Of a stretch of 64,000 nucleotides of DNA, positions 26,343 to 35,477 are shown one piece after another. How positions within the stretch are numbered: the stretch's first letter is position 1; every line of letters starts with the position of its first letter. The notes below the pieces were generated by a model. The model was not told where the DNA came from. It made no database searches and saw only the letters and a program-made list of their open reading frames with translations. Both the position numbers and the translations under genes were made by a program. The stretch is from Porifericola rhodea (GTDB lineage: Bacteria > Bacteroidota > Bacteroidia > Cytophagales > Cyclobacteriaceae): contig NZ_CP119421.1 of NCBI RefSeq assembly GCF_030506305.1, forward strand, positions 2,868,501 to 2,932,500. Reading direction: 5' to 3'.

Positions 26343-28733
26343 ATGAGAAGTGAGCAGTATGATATAGAAGTTGAAAATTCTGAAAGCAGTAGCTTAGAGG
26401 GAATTGACTTTAGCAAAGTACTGCATACCCTGAGGAAAAATATAATATGGGTATTTCTAATAATTGTTACCACTAATACGCTTGCTTATCTCTACATCAG
26501 ATATACCCGCCCGGTTTACGAATCTACCTCTGTACTGCGTCTTGATATAAAAAGCGAGGCTAATATTCTTGGCTTTAACAACCTTAGCCAGAACATGGAT
26601 AATTTAGCCGGTGAAATTGAACTCCTTAAGTCAAACCTCTTCTTTAGCAAGGTGGTAGAAGCTGTAGATATGGATATAAGCTATTATGCTTACGGAAGGG
26701 TTTTGTTTCAGGAGAGATACAAAAACTCACCATTCAGAGTAGAGTATGAACTTAAAGATAAAAACTTTCTAGATAAGCCGATAGATGTAGAAATAATCAA
26801 CCATGAACAATTTCTACTCTCTTACGAAATGGGAGGAAGCCGATTTTCCCGTGCGTATGAATTTGGTGAAGAAATTAACCACCCCTCTTTTCGCTTTGTA
26901 ATCACTTTAACCTCTCATTACAGAGAGGGACTTAACGGAAATGCCTTTTACTTCACCATCAATAGCGATCAGGCATTGGTGAATTATTTGTCTAACAATA
27001 TGATCGTACAACCTATCAATTTTAAGGCAAATACGATTAAAGTAGGCTTTCAGGGATATGATAAAGTAAAGATCAGAGATCTGGTTACGGTTATAGATTC
27101 AGTATACCTGGAATATACACAAGAGAAGAAAAATCAGGCTACAGAGCAAAAGCTTCAATTTCTGGATAACCAGCTTAATACGATTGAGGAAAGGCTATCT
27201 ACTTATGAAAATTACTTTGAGAACTTTACCATTAACAATAAAACTGATAACCTTAAATCGGAGATAGGTAAAGTAATTCTACAGATGGAAGAACTTGATT
27301 ATCAAAAGTTTCAGCTAGAAAATACGCTGGAATCCATCAAAAAACTAAACGATAAAGTAGTAAAAGAAGAGCTTATAGTAACTGAGCCAACCAGTTTTGT
27401 TAAATATCCAAGTGATGTTTTACAGTATATTGAGCAACTGAATAAATTGCTCAATGAGAGGGAACTGATAACTGCCTCTTATAAAGAGTCTTCTATCGCA
27501 GTTAAACTGAAAGACCAAAAGATAGAACTACTTAAAAGTGATATAAGCACTTTGCTTGAAACCTACCATACTCAGCTTAATATTAAACTGAGAGAAATAG
27601 AAGAGCAGAAGCAGAAAATTGAGCAAGAGTTTGTTAAGCTTCCCTCTAAAGGAACTCAGTATGGTAAAAACCAACGTTACTATAGCTTGTACGAAGAGAT
27701 TTTTCTGTCGCTTATCCAAAAGAAGAATGAACTGGAAATAGCTAAAGCCGGAACTGTGACAGATTTTGTGGTACTATTGCCAGCTACCATGCCTGGTAAA
27801 CCGGTGGCTCCCGAGAAAATTACGGTATTAGGGTTGGGTGCTATTAGCGGCATTATACTTAGCCTCATGTTTTTAGCAGTAGGTTATGTGTTAAACGATA
27901 AGATCAGTAGCCAAAGCGAACTTGAGCGGTTAATTTCTGTGCCAATTTTAGGGTCAATACCATTTCGTGGAAAGAAGGGAGACAACCTGGGGCTGGTAGT
28001 TGATAAAGCTCCTAAGTCAGCCATTAGCGAAGCGTTCAGGTCAGTAAGAACAAATATGCAGTTTATGGGGCTGCGTAACGATAAAAAAGTAATTTCTGTG
28101 ACTTCTACTGTAGGAGCAGAAGGTAAAACCTTTGTTACCAGCAATCTGGCCTATGTGGTGGCTTTATCAGGGCAAAAAGTAGTAGTAGTAGATGTAGACC
28201 TGCGTAAGCCTAAAATACATCAGGTGTTTTCTATTAAAAATGAGGAAAAAGGAGTAAGCACCTACTTAATTGGAGAATATGATTTAGATGCATGTATTCA
28301 AAATGCAGGAACTGAGCGTTTGGATATCATTAGTGCCGGTCCAATTCCTCCCAACCCATCTGAGCTAATTGTAAGCAAAGCATTTACCCGAATGGTAGAG
28401 GAGCTGAAAACGAAATACGATGTAGTAATACTTGACAGCCCTCCGGTAGGGTTGGTTACAGATGGTGTACTGGTAATGGAAAATGCTGATATTCCTCTCT
28501 ATGTATTCAGAGCGGACTACTCAAGAAGAAATTTTGTGCGCACACTTGAAAAGCTACAGAAAACGAAAGAGTTTCCAAACCTGGCCGCAGTGATAAATGG
28601 CGTTAGTTCCACTGCTGATCGGTCTTACGTAAACTCACGCTACGGTTACGGCTACTATACTATTGATGAGAAAGAAGAGAAATCGCTTATAAGTAAATTG
28701 AAGAAGTTATTAAACCTACATTCTCGGTCTTAG
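26343..28733 (+). CDS. Wzc-like polysaccharide co-polymerase and BY-kinase
   Basis: This 796-residue inner-membrane protein sets chain length and drives export of polysaccharide. The N-terminal Wzz domain has a first TM helix at about 33-52 and a long periplasmic coiled-coil region; the second TM helix is near 495-520. The cytoplasmic tyrosine kinase (BY-kinase) has Walker A GAEGKT with Lys595, Walker A' VVVVDVDLRKP near 612-622, and Walker B VVILDSPP near 695-702. A tyrosine cluster near 760-775 (YVNSRYGYGYYT) is the expected autophosphorylation tail. No partner tyrosine phosphatase lies in the window. Confidence 0.95.
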   Translation: MRSEQYDIEVENSESSSLEGIDFSKVLHTLRKNIIWVFLIIVTTNTLAYLYIRYTRPVYESTSVLRLDIKSEANILGFNNLSQNMDNLAGEIELLKSNLFFSKVVEAVDMDISYYAYGRVLFQERYKNSPFRVEYELKDKNFLDKPIDVEIINHEQFLLSYEMGGSRFSRAYEFGEEINHPSFRFVITLTSHYREGLNGNAFYFTINSDQALVNYLSNNMIVQPINFKANTIKVGFQGYDKVKIRDLVTVIDSVYLEYTQEKKNQATEQKLQFLDNQLNTIEERLSTYENYFENFTINNKTDNLKSEIGKVILQMEELDYQKFQLENTLESIKKLNDKVVKEELIVTEPTSFVKYPSDVLQYIEQLNKLLNERELITASYKESSIAVKLKDQKIELLKSDISTLLETYHTQLNIKLREIEEQKQKIEQEFVKLPSKGTQYGKNQRYYSLYEEIFLSLIQKKNELEIAKAGTVTDFVVLLPATMPGKPVAPEKITVLGLGAISGIILSLMFLAVGYVLNDKISSQSELERLISVPILGSIPFRGKKGDNLGLVVDKAPKSAISEAFRSVRTNMQFMGLRNDKKVISVTSTVGAEGKTFVTSNLAYVVALSGQKVVVVDVDLRKPKIHQVFSIKNEEKGVSTYLIGEYDLDACIQNAGTERLDIISAGPIPPNPSELIVSKAFTRMVEELKTKYDVVILDSPPVGLVTDGVLVMENADIPLYVFRADYSRRNFVRTLEKLQKTKEFPNLAAVINGVSSTADRSYVNSRYGYGYYTIDEKEEKSLISKLKKLLNLHSRS

Positions 28734-28735
28734 TC

Positions 28736-29356
28736 TTAGTAGTATAATGTGCCCTGTGTCAGGTAAAAGACACTATCTCTAAGAATCATTTTCTGTTTTC
28801 CCTGAATGACATACTCTGTGAGTCTCAATTGCTCATCAGCTTTCTCAAAATATAAGTGCATATCGCGATAAGTGCTGTAGAGGAGATTCTCTTCCTGAAA
28901 AGTAGCTTTTACAGCCTTTACATGCTCAGGTGAATCTTCAAATGACACCTCCATAAAAGGAATGTCTACAGAACTCTTGTCTTTTGCTCTATAAAGTCTG
29001 ATCTGCAAGCCGCTATCTGTAGCAGTACTATCTTCTACTACATACTGGTCTCTAAGCACAGCCTTATTAAGGTCAGCATCCATAAAAAGCTTTAATGCTT
29101 CTGCCCATGCAGTACTATCTTTTTGCACTCTTTCTGATTCCTCTTTTTCCCCGATTCGGGCTGTAATTTCTACCTCTGGGTTTTGCTGACTCAGTAGCAC
29201 AATTTGCTGCTCTAGTTCGCCTTTCAGGTCATAGTAAAGTTTGTTATCAAATGTCTGGGCTTGCTTTCCAAATTCGGACTCACAGGCAAATAACGATAGA
29301 GAAAAAATGCATATGCTGCTAAACTTAAGGTATTGATAGATTGTCATCATGTACAA
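28736..29356 (-). CDS. Hypothetical lipoprotein
   Basis: This 206-residue protein has a lipoprotein signal peptide with lipobox LFAC at about residues 22-25; the start may be Met1, Met3 or Met4. The mature part is charged, alternating strand and helix, with no motif I recognise. Its stop codon lies two bases from the stop of the Wzc gene on the opposite strand, so the genes are convergent with no room for a terminator. A role at the cell envelope is all that can be inferred. Confidence 0.75.
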   Translation of the reverse strand: MYMMTIYQYLKFSSICIFSLSLFACESEFGKQAQTFDNKLYYDLKGELEQQIVLLSQQNPEVEITARIGEKEESERVQKDSTAWAEALKLFMDADLNKAVLRDQYVVEDSTATDSGLQIRLYRAKDKSSVDIPFMEVSFEDSPEHVKAVKATFQEENLLYSTYRDMHLYFEKADEQLRLTEYVIQGKQKMILRDSVFYLTQGTLYY

Positions 29357-29660
29357 ATATAAAAATTATAAGGGTAGGCGTTTCTCTAAAACCCCCTTCT
29401 ACATACTACTGTCTCTTTATACGCTTTTCAGGGTTTTGGATTTAGAATTTGCTGAATTTTTTTATTATACCCTTGCACAATGCTGTACACCAAGGTGATA
29501 AACTAATTAAAAAGTAATCTTTGCCGATTAATATAGTTTGTAACATGCTTTTGGTATGGCTTTATTGAGACCATGTTTGAGGATAATCGTAAAAAATATC
29601 ATCTTCAAGTATAAAGCTGTCGTATGATTAAAACGAAAGTTAATTTTTAAAATTCATGCT
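29357..29660. other. Intergenic region, no clear feature
   Basis: This is a 304-base AT-rich divergent region between the lipoprotein and DUF427 genes. Two near-matches to the -7 element (with one extra spacer base) occur around 29515-29541. I see no RNA gene or repeat. Confidence 0.5.
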
Positions 29661-29945
29661 ATGAAAGCTATTTTTAACGGTCAGGTGATAGCCGAAAGTG
29701 ATCAAACTGAAGTAGTAGAAGGAAATCATTATTTTCCACAAAGCTCTATTCAACAGGAGGCATTTAAAAAAAGTAACACACACACGACCTGCCCCTGGAA
29801 AGGAAAGGCATCATATTATCATATTGAAGTAGAGGGTAAGGAGGCAAAAGATGCTGCCTGGTACTATCCAGAGCCCAAAGAAAAAGCACAGCACATTAAG
29901 TCATATGTAGCTTTTTACTCAAACAAAGTTCAGATAACGGATTAA
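29661..29945 (+). CDS. DUF427 domain protein
   Basis: This small 94-residue soluble protein has the hallmarks of DUF427: the opening KAIFNGQVIAES, a YFPQSSI segment, the TTCPWKGKASYY core near 43-54 and the final AWYYPEP... YVAFYSNKV region. The family is widespread, forms a compact beta-tent fold and has no agreed function. The kdsB gene starts 13 bases past its stop, so the two are probably cotranscribed; this may be by chance rather than a functional link. Confidence 0.88.
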   Translation: MKAIFNGQVIAESDQTEVVEGNHYFPQSSIQQEAFKKSNTHTTCPWKGKASYYHIEVEGKEAKDAAWYYPEPKEKAQHIKSYVAFYSNKVQITD

Positions 29946-29958
29946 ACAATATTAAAGA

Positions 29959-30702
29959 TTGAAGATACTAGGAATTATTCCGGCACGACTGGCATCTACT
30001 CGTTTTCCTGCCAAAGCATTGGCTGATATTAAAGGAAAAAGTATGGTACAAAGAGTATATGAGCAGACATCAGCTGCCAAAAAGCTAGATAAAGTAGTGG
30101 TAGCTACGGATCATGAAGATATCAGAAAACATGTAGAGTCGTTTGGAGGCGAAGTTGTAATGACTTCAGAAGCCCATCCTTCGGGTACTGACCGATGCCG
30201 GGAAGCATTAGACCAACAAGACACTGATTACGACTATGTGGTTAATATTCAGGGAGATGAGCCATTTATTGCTCCTGAAACAATAGATGAGCTGGTTGCT
30301 CTGCTGGATGGAAAAACACAACTGGCAACATTGGTAAATCAGGTAAAGGAGGCCCCCTTATTATTTAACCCCACAATCATGAAAGTGATGTTTAATAAGA
30401 ATATGGAGGCTATTTATTTTAGTAGAGAGTGTGTACCGTATTTAAGAGGAGTAGACAAAAGTGAATGGTTGCAGCATCATACCTACTACAAGCATGTTTG
30501 CATCTATGCTTATCGTGCTGATATTTTGCGTGAAGTAACTGAGCTTCAGGTATCTAGTCTGGAAAAAGCTGAGTCATTGGAACAATTACGTTGGTTAGAA
30601 AATGGCTACCCCATTAAAATTGGAATTACAGAGCATGAAAGCATCAGTATAGATACCCCAGAAGATTTAGAGAGAGCTTTAGATATTATGGGTCTTAATT
30701 AA
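29959..30702 (+). CDS. kdsB: 3-deoxy-manno-octulosonate cytidylyltransferase
   Basis: This enzyme activates Kdo with CTP to give CMP-Kdo for the lipopolysaccharide inner core, so the cell is Gram-negative with LPS. It has 247 residues, the family norm. Key segments are IIPARLASTRFPAKAL with the nucleotide-binding Arg and Lys, VATDHEDI, SGTDRC, and VVNIQGDEPFI. The start is TTG at 29959; the next residues (KILGIIPARL) match the family N-terminus exactly. The DinB-like gene follows closely. Confidence 0.96.
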   Translation: MKILGIIPARLASTRFPAKALADIKGKSMVQRVYEQTSAAKKLDKVVVATDHEDIRKHVESFGGEVVMTSEAHPSGTDRCREALDQQDTDYDYVVNIQGDEPFIAPETIDELVALLDGKTQLATLVNQVKEAPLLFNPTIMKVMFNKNMEAIYFSRECVPYLRGVDKSEWLQHHTYYKHVCIYAYRADILREVTELQVSSLEKAESLEQLRWLENGYPIKIGITEHESISIDTPEDLERALDIMGLN

Positions 30703-30798
30703 TGCAAGATGAAGCCAAGGGCTAAGCATTTCTTAAGTGGGAAGTGCTTGGTTCTTAGTCAATATATTAAGCGGATTTCTACTCACAACTACTCACCT

Positions 30799-31278
30799 AT
30801 GCAAGCTTTACAAAACATCTACAAAACAAGGGAAAACTTTATTCGTCTGCTCAATAGCCTGGACGAAGAAGCTATAAACCGTATTCCTTATGGTTTTAAC
30901 AATAATATTATCTGGAATTTTGGGCATATCATCGTTACACAGCAGCTTATTTGTTACAAGCTCTCTAGTCTGCCAATGTATGTTGATGCGCAAATGGTGG
31001 ACAGCTATAGGAAAGGCACAAAACCGCAAGGAATAGTTTCTGTTGAGGAAATTGAAACATTTAAGCAAATGGCTTTGAATACAATGGACCAAATGGAGGA
31101 AGACCTGAAGCAGAGGCGTTTCCAGCAGTTTCAACCTTATACAGCAGAAACGTTTGGTATCAGGCTAAATAATTTTGAAGAAGCAGTAGGCTTCAATGCA
31201 GTTCATGAAGCGATGCACCTGGGGTATGCTTTGGCACTAAACAAGGCTGTGCTAAGAGAGCTACAGCCTAGCTCGTAG
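30799..31278 (+). CDS. DinB-like four-helix protein
   Basis: This member of the DinB/YfiT-like metal-binding four-helix superfamily is probably a metal-dependent thiol transferase or stress protein of unknown substrate. Conserved histidines appear in NFGHIIVTQQL (about residue 45) and NAVHEAMHLGY near the C-terminus, the usual metal triad. An upstream ATG at 30709 is in frame but adds 30 residues with no family counterpart. I choose ATG 30799, which gives 159 residues, the normal size. It follows kdsB in the same direction. Confidence 0.82.
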   Translation: MQALQNIYKTRENFIRLLNSLDEEAINRIPYGFNNNIIWNFGHIIVTQQLICYKLSSLPMYVDAQMVDSYRKGTKPQGIVSVEEIETFKQMALNTMDQMEEDLKQRRFQQFQPYTAETFGIRLNNFEEAVGFNAVHEAMHLGYALALNKAVLRELQPSS

Positions 31279-31401
31279 TTAGCTGATAAGCATTCAATTA
31301 CAAAGGCTATAGAATGCTCTGTACTAAGCTTAGAACTAACTTGCTCTAAAGGAAAAATTAAAGTAAAGAGCCGGAGGAGCATAGTCGTCTTTTAGCCACT
31401 C

Positions 31402-31446
31402 AAAAAAAATGGCAATACAGAGTATTTTACCGTATTGCCAGATTTT
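31402..31446. terminator. Bidirectional terminator between DinB-like and aldehyde dehydrogenase genes
   Basis: TGGCAATAC (31410-31418) and GTATTGCCA (31432-31440) form a 9-bp stem. An A-run on the left gives a strong U-tract on the minus strand; five T residues on the right give a weaker one on the plus strand. Confidence 0.85.
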
Positions 31447-31463
31447 TAAGTCTTACAGGATAG

Positions 31464-32831
31464 CTATTTCTCCAGCCAGACTGTTTTTTGGTTAACAAAC
31501 TCTCTTATTCCCAGGTGAGAAAGTTCTCTACCATAACCAGATTTTTTTACCCCTCCAAAAGGTAGTGCCGGATGCGAAGCAGTCATTTTATTGATATAAA
31601 CTGCCCCTGATTCTACCTGACGAACAAATCTCTTCCCTTTTTCAATATCCTGCGTCCAGACGCAACCGCCTAATCCGTATGGTGAGTCATTGGCGATAAG
31701 TATAGCTTCTTCTTCATCACGAGCTTTGAATACTGTAGCAACTGGTCCAAATAGTTCTTCTTCGTATGCTGGCATTCCACTTTTTAAGTTACCTAATATG
31801 GTGGCATTAAAAAAAGCCCCTTCTTTGTCGGGTCGGTCTCCGCCAAGGATAATTTCGGCACCCTTCTCAACCGACTTCTGCACCTGTTCCAATAGCTCTT
31901 CTGCCAGATCTTCTCTTGCCATAGGGCCATAGTCTACATCATCTTCGTTAGGGTCTCCCTGTTTTAAGGCACTCATCTTCCTCGTAAATACTTCCATAAA
32001 CTGTTCATAGGCCTCTTCTACTACTATAAAGCGTTTGGCAGCAATACAGCTTTGTCCGCAGTTAATCATTCTTGCTTTTACTGCAGTAGTAGCCGCTTTT
32101 TCTATGTCAGCGTCAGCCAGTACTATAAATGGGTCGCTGCCACCCAACTCCAGCACTGTTTTCTTAAGCTCCTGACCTGCTTTTGCGGCAACTTTACTAC
32201 CTGCTCCCTCACTTCCGGTGAGCGTGGCTGCTTTAATTCGGGCATCCCCCAGCATGTTGTCTACCTTTTTGCTAGGTATAAGTAAGGACTGAAAGCACCC
32301 CTTCGGAAAGCCGGCTTCTCTAAATACTTCTTCCAAAGCAAGAGCGCACTGAGGTACATTAGAAGCATGCTTAAGAATACCTACATTACCGGCCATTAGG
32401 TTTGGGGCAGCAAACCTTATAACCTGCCAGAACGGAAAGTTCCAGGGCATTATGGCTAATACTGTTCCTATGGGGTCATAAGCTATATATGCTTCTCCCT
32501 GGTCAATTTGTAGGGGTTCATCTGCCAGAAATTTTTCCGCATTATCAGCATAATAGTCACAGCATAGTGCACATTTCTCTACTTCTGCTATAGCCTCCTT
32601 TTTTGTTTTGCCCATCTCATCGGTCATAATTTGGGCATATCTATCTTTATTTTTTCTAAGCACCTCGGCAGCTTTGTGCATCAGGCTGCTTCTTTCATTA
32701 AATTGGGTTTTTCTCCATTTTCGGTAAGTGCTTTCTGCACTTTGTAATGTGTCTTCTATCTGAGCATCGGTATGGGCTTCAAACTCCTGTAATATCTTGC
32801 CGTTAAATGGATTAATGCTTTGTATTGACAT
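31464..32831 (-). CDS. NAD(P)-dependent succinate-semialdehyde dehydrogenase-like enzyme
   Basis: This 455-residue aldehyde dehydrogenase belongs to the short Sad/GabD-like group that oxidises succinate semialdehyde or related aldehydes. The N-terminus SINPFNGK, the cofactor segment MPWNFPFWQV, LTGSEGAG, the general-base region LELGGSDPF and the nucleophile in NCGQSC (about residue 250-255) are all present, as is the C-terminal PFGGVKKSGYGRELS. No GABA transaminase is adjacent, so the physiological substrate is uncertain. A 20-bp palindrome lies 37 bases upstream of its start. Confidence 0.93.
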   Translation of the reverse strand: MSIQSINPFNGKILQEFEAHTDAQIEDTLQSAESTYRKWRKTQFNERSSLMHKAAEVLRKNKDRYAQIMTDEMGKTKKEAIAEVEKCALCCDYYADNAEKFLADEPLQIDQGEAYIAYDPIGTVLAIMPWNFPFWQVIRFAAPNLMAGNVGILKHASNVPQCALALEEVFREAGFPKGCFQSLLIPSKKVDNMLGDARIKAATLTGSEGAGSKVAAKAGQELKKTVLELGGSDPFIVLADADIEKAATTAVKARMINCGQSCIAAKRFIVVEEAYEQFMEVFTRKMSALKQGDPNEDDVDYGPMAREDLAEELLEQVQKSVEKGAEIILGGDRPDKEGAFFNATILGNLKSGMPAYEEELFGPVATVFKARDEEEAILIANDSPYGLGGCVWTQDIEKGKRFVRQVESGAVYINKMTASHPALPFGGVKKSGYGRELSHLGIREFVNQKTVWLEK

Positions 32832-32867
32832 AAAAAATTATTTGTAGTTTTTAAAAAATACTAACAA

Positions 32868-32887
32868 TAAGCTAAAGTGTTAGCTTA
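32868..32887. promoter_or_regulatory. 20-bp palindrome upstream of the aldehyde dehydrogenase gene
   Basis: TAAGCTAA-AGTG-TTAGCTTA is a perfect 8-bp inverted repeat with a 4-base centre, 37 bases before the minus-strand start codon at 32831. It could be an operator or a leader hairpin. It lies in the divergent region shared with hemE. Confidence 0.4.
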
Positions 32888-32999
32888 AGGTGGAAATGTA
32901 CTAAAAATTGAGTAGACATGCAGGGAGGTAAACTGAGCCTTTTAATCTAAAAATTGGCATAAACTATGTCTGCTCTAGACTTATCTATTAATTTTGAGT

Positions 33000-34040
33000 A
33001 TGCAATTAAAAAATGACTTATTACTAAGAACCATTCGTGGTGAAAAAACTGAGCGTACGCCCGTCTGGCTTATGCGCCAGGCAGGTAGAATATTACCAGA
33101 ATACCGTGCGGTAAGAGAAAAGATGAAGGGTTTTGTAGAGTTAGTAAAAGATCCGGAACGTGCGGCGGAAGTAACCATTCAGCCTGTAGATATACTTGAG
33201 GTGGATGCTGCCATCATTTTTTCTGACATACTGGTAATACCGGAAGCGATGGGTTTACCTTATGAGATGGTAGAGAAGAAAGGCCCCTATTTTCCTAAAA
33301 CGGTGCGTTCAGCTTCAGATATTGACCGCTTAAAAGTAGCAGATATTTCCGGTGACCTGGCTTATACCCCGGAAGCTATAAAAGTAACTAAGCGAGAACT
33401 AAATGGCCGTGTACCTCTAATTGGCTTTGCTGGTGCTCCCTGGACTATTTTCGCCTATATGGTAGAAGGTGCAGGAAGTAAAACCTTCTCTCAGCCCAGA
33501 GCAATGCTTTATAAAGAGCCGGCCCTTGCGCATCGTCTGCTAGATATGATTACAGAGAGTACAATTGCTTACCTAAAGGCTCAGATAGAGGCTGGTGTTA
33601 ATTTGGTGCAGGTATTTGACTCCTGGGCAGGTATCTTGTCTACTGAGCAATACAAGGAATTTTCCTTATCTTATATTTCTAAAATTTGTGATGCAATTAC
33701 AGAAGTACCGGTTACTGTGTTTGCTAAAGGTGCGTTTACCAGTATGCCAGCTATGCAGGATCTAAAATGTGATACGCTGGGTCTGGACTGGAACATGGAT
33801 GTTCTGGCCATGAGAGAACTGTTCGGAGACCGAAAAGTGCTTCAGGGGAACCTGGATCCTGCTACGCTTTATGCAGATAATGCAGTAATAGAAAAAGAGA
33901 CCAGGCGTATGCTAGATGAGTTTGGCCCCTATGGTCACATTGCAAATTTAGGCCATGGCGTGTACCCGGACATTAATCCTGATAAAGTTAAGTGCTTTAT
34001 ACAGACAGTGAAGGAGTACAGTGCAGGCATGCGCTCTTAA
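33000..34040 (+). CDS. hemE: Uroporphyrinogen decarboxylase
   Basis: HemE decarboxylates the four acetate side chains of uroporphyrinogen III to give coproporphyrinogen III in heme synthesis. Signature segments are [17 protein letters not shown] near the N-terminus, with the substrate-binding Arg residues, and GFAGAPWT further in. The catalytic Asp region ([12 protein letters not shown]) and the C-terminal NLGHGVYPD with its His are also present. ATG 33000 gives 346 residues; a TTG two codons earlier is also in frame but less likely. The next gene starts six bases past its stop. Confidence 0.97.
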   Translation: MQLKNDLLLRTIRGEKTERTPVWLMRQAGRILPEYRAVREKMKGFVELVKDPERAAEVTIQPVDILEVDAAIIFSDILVIPEAMGLPYEMVEKKGPYFPKTVRSASDIDRLKVADISGDLAYTPEAIKVTKRELNGRVPLIGFAGAPWTIFAYMVEGAGSKTFSQPRAMLYKEPALAHRLLDMITESTIAYLKAQIEAGVNLVQVFDSWAGILSTEQYKEFSLSYISKICDAITEVPVTVFAKGAFTSMPAMQDLKCDTLGLDWNMDVLAMRELFGDRKVLQGNLDPATLYADNAVIEKETRRMLDEFGPYGHIANLGHGVYPDINPDKVKCFIQTVKEYSAGMRS

Positions 34041-34046
34041 GCATAG

Positions 34047-35075
34047 ATGTTAAAAAGTATACATACATTTTTACTAATTGCTCTACTTCTGGTAGCTGGG
34101 GCTGCCTGCCAGAGTGTTTCACAGGAGTATAGAGGAGATAAAATTGATGGAGTCTGCTTTGTAGCCCCCCGAGACTCCATACCACAGGAAGCTATGCTGG
34201 GTGTGCAAACTATAGCCGCTGGCTGGGTAGCTGTGGTACCCTATGCTTTCTCTTACGAAAACGATCCAAAGGTAAACTACGATACTACACGCCAGTGGTG
34301 GGGAGAGACAAAAAGAGGTGTGGAGTGGACTATCAGATATGCCAAAGCACTGGGGCTTAAAGTGATGCTTAAACCTCATGTGTGGATACGAAGGCAGGGC
34401 TGGCCGGGAGATTTCAATCTAAAATCAGAAGAAGAGTGGCAGCAGTGGGAGGCTTCCTACTCTCAGTATCTAGAGATTATAACCGATATAGCCATAGCCG
34501 AAGGTGTAGAACTACTTTGTATAGGTACCGAGTATCGTGTGCCCGCTCGCGAAAGGCCAGAATATTGGGCAAAGCTAGCTCAGCATATCAGAGAGCGGTA
34601 TAATGGAGAACTTACCTATGCTGCCAACTGGGATAATTTTGAAAATGTGACATTCTGGAACGAACTGGATTACATTGGTATAGATGCTTACTTTCCTATC
34701 TCAGAGAAGAGAAATCCCAGCCTGAACGAGTTGCTAGAGGGGTGGAAAGAACCATTTGAAAGCATAGAAGAGATTAAAGATAAATACGGCAAGCCAATCT
34801 TGTTTACAGAGTATGGGTACAGAAGTGCTGATTATGCTTCGCGTGGGCATTGGAATGATGAGCAGGAAGACCTAAAAGTAAATGTTACTGCTCAGGAAAG
34901 AGCTTATGAAGCTCTTTTTCAGACCTTCTGGACTAAGCCCTGGTTCGCAGGGGGCTTCTTATGGAAGTGGTACCCCTACATAAACAAACAGAGTCGTTGG
35001 GAGCGTTGGGAGACAGATTTTACCCCCCAGGAAAAAACTACAGAAGCTATCATTAAAACTTATTATGTCCGATAA
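34047..35075 (+). CDS. GH113-like glycoside hydrolase lipoprotein
   Basis: This 342-residue protein has a lipoprotein signal (lipobox AGAAC, Cys21) and a TIM-barrel domain like glycoside hydrolase family 113, whose known members are beta-mannanases. The proposed acid/base is Glu162 in CIGTEYR and the nucleophile Glu255 in LFTEYGYRS, both at the ends of predicted strands 4 and 7. GFLWKWYP near the C-terminus fits strand 8. Many Bacteroidota have such proteins with no proven mannanase activity, so the substrate is open. It starts six bases after hemE, an odd partner; the pairing may be positional only. Confidence 0.82.
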   Translation: MLKSIHTFLLIALLLVAGAACQSVSQEYRGDKIDGVCFVAPRDSIPQEAMLGVQTIAAGWVAVVPYAFSYENDPKVNYDTTRQWWGETKRGVEWTIRYAKALGLKVMLKPHVWIRRQGWPGDFNLKSEEEWQQWEASYSQYLEIITDIAIAEGVELLCIGTEYRVPARERPEYWAKLAQHIRERYNGELTYAANWDNFENVTFWNELDYIGIDAYFPISEKRNPSLNELLEGWKEPFESIEEIKDKYGKPILFTEYGYRSADYASRGHWNDEQEDLKVNVTAQERAYEALFQTFWTKPWFAGGFLWKWYPYINKQSRWERWETDFTPQEKTTEAIIKTYYVR

Positions 35076-35122
35076 ATTTGCTTAGCAGGCCTTTTACTTA
35101 AAGTTGAACATTTCGGGGATAG

Positions 35123-35173
35123 TCTCTCTTATCATTAAAAGGACATCTATTTTTTTAATATAAATAAGAGAGA
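35123..35173 (+). promoter_or_regulatory. Leader hairpin that would cover the start of the 35178 gene
   Basis: TCTCTCTTAT (35123-35132) and ATAAGAGAGA (35164-35173) are perfect 10-bp inverted copies 31 bases apart. The second arm ends four bases before the ATG and contains the only purine-rich stretch there, so the folded mRNA would hide the ribosome-binding region. Confidence 0.45.
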
Positions 35174-35177
35174 AACC

Positions 35178-35477
35178 ATGAAGAAGATTAGCTTAATTAT
35201 TTTAGCTGTTCTAGTTATAGGTGCTGTTTTTGCATTTATTCAAGCTCCAGAAGCTACAATAAGTGGTAAAGTAAGCTCTGGTGGCGAGCCTCTACCCGGT
35301 GTAGATGTAAGCGTATCAGGAACTAACCAGGGTACTGTTACTAACCTTGAAGGAAAATACAGCTTAGAAGTAGGAAGTAATGCTGACACTTTGATATTTA
35401 GCAGCCTGGGGTACCAGACCAAGAAGGTAGCAATAAATGGAAAAAACACGATAAACGTGCAGCTAAGCGAAGAATAG
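35178..35477 (+). CDS. Stand-alone carboxypeptidase-regulatory-like domain protein
   Basis: This 99-residue protein has one N-terminal hydrophobic segment (about 5-23, signal or anchor) followed by a single beta-sandwich domain: ISGKVSSGGEPLPGVDVSV, GTNQGTVTNLEGKYSLEV, LIFSSLGYQTKKV, INVQL. The same domain begins each of the three SusC proteins downstream (residues about 35-115 there), and the nearest, at 36038, is closely similar. Here it is not attached to a receptor. It could interact with TonB-dependent receptors or other envelope proteins as a small periplasmic or surface factor. It has its own terminator, and a hairpin covers its start. Confidence 0.8.
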   Translation: MKKISLIILAVLVIGAVFAFIQAPEATISGKVSSGGEPLPGVDVSVSGTNQGTVTNLEGKYSLEVGSNADTLIFSSLGYQTKKVAINGKNTINVQLSEE

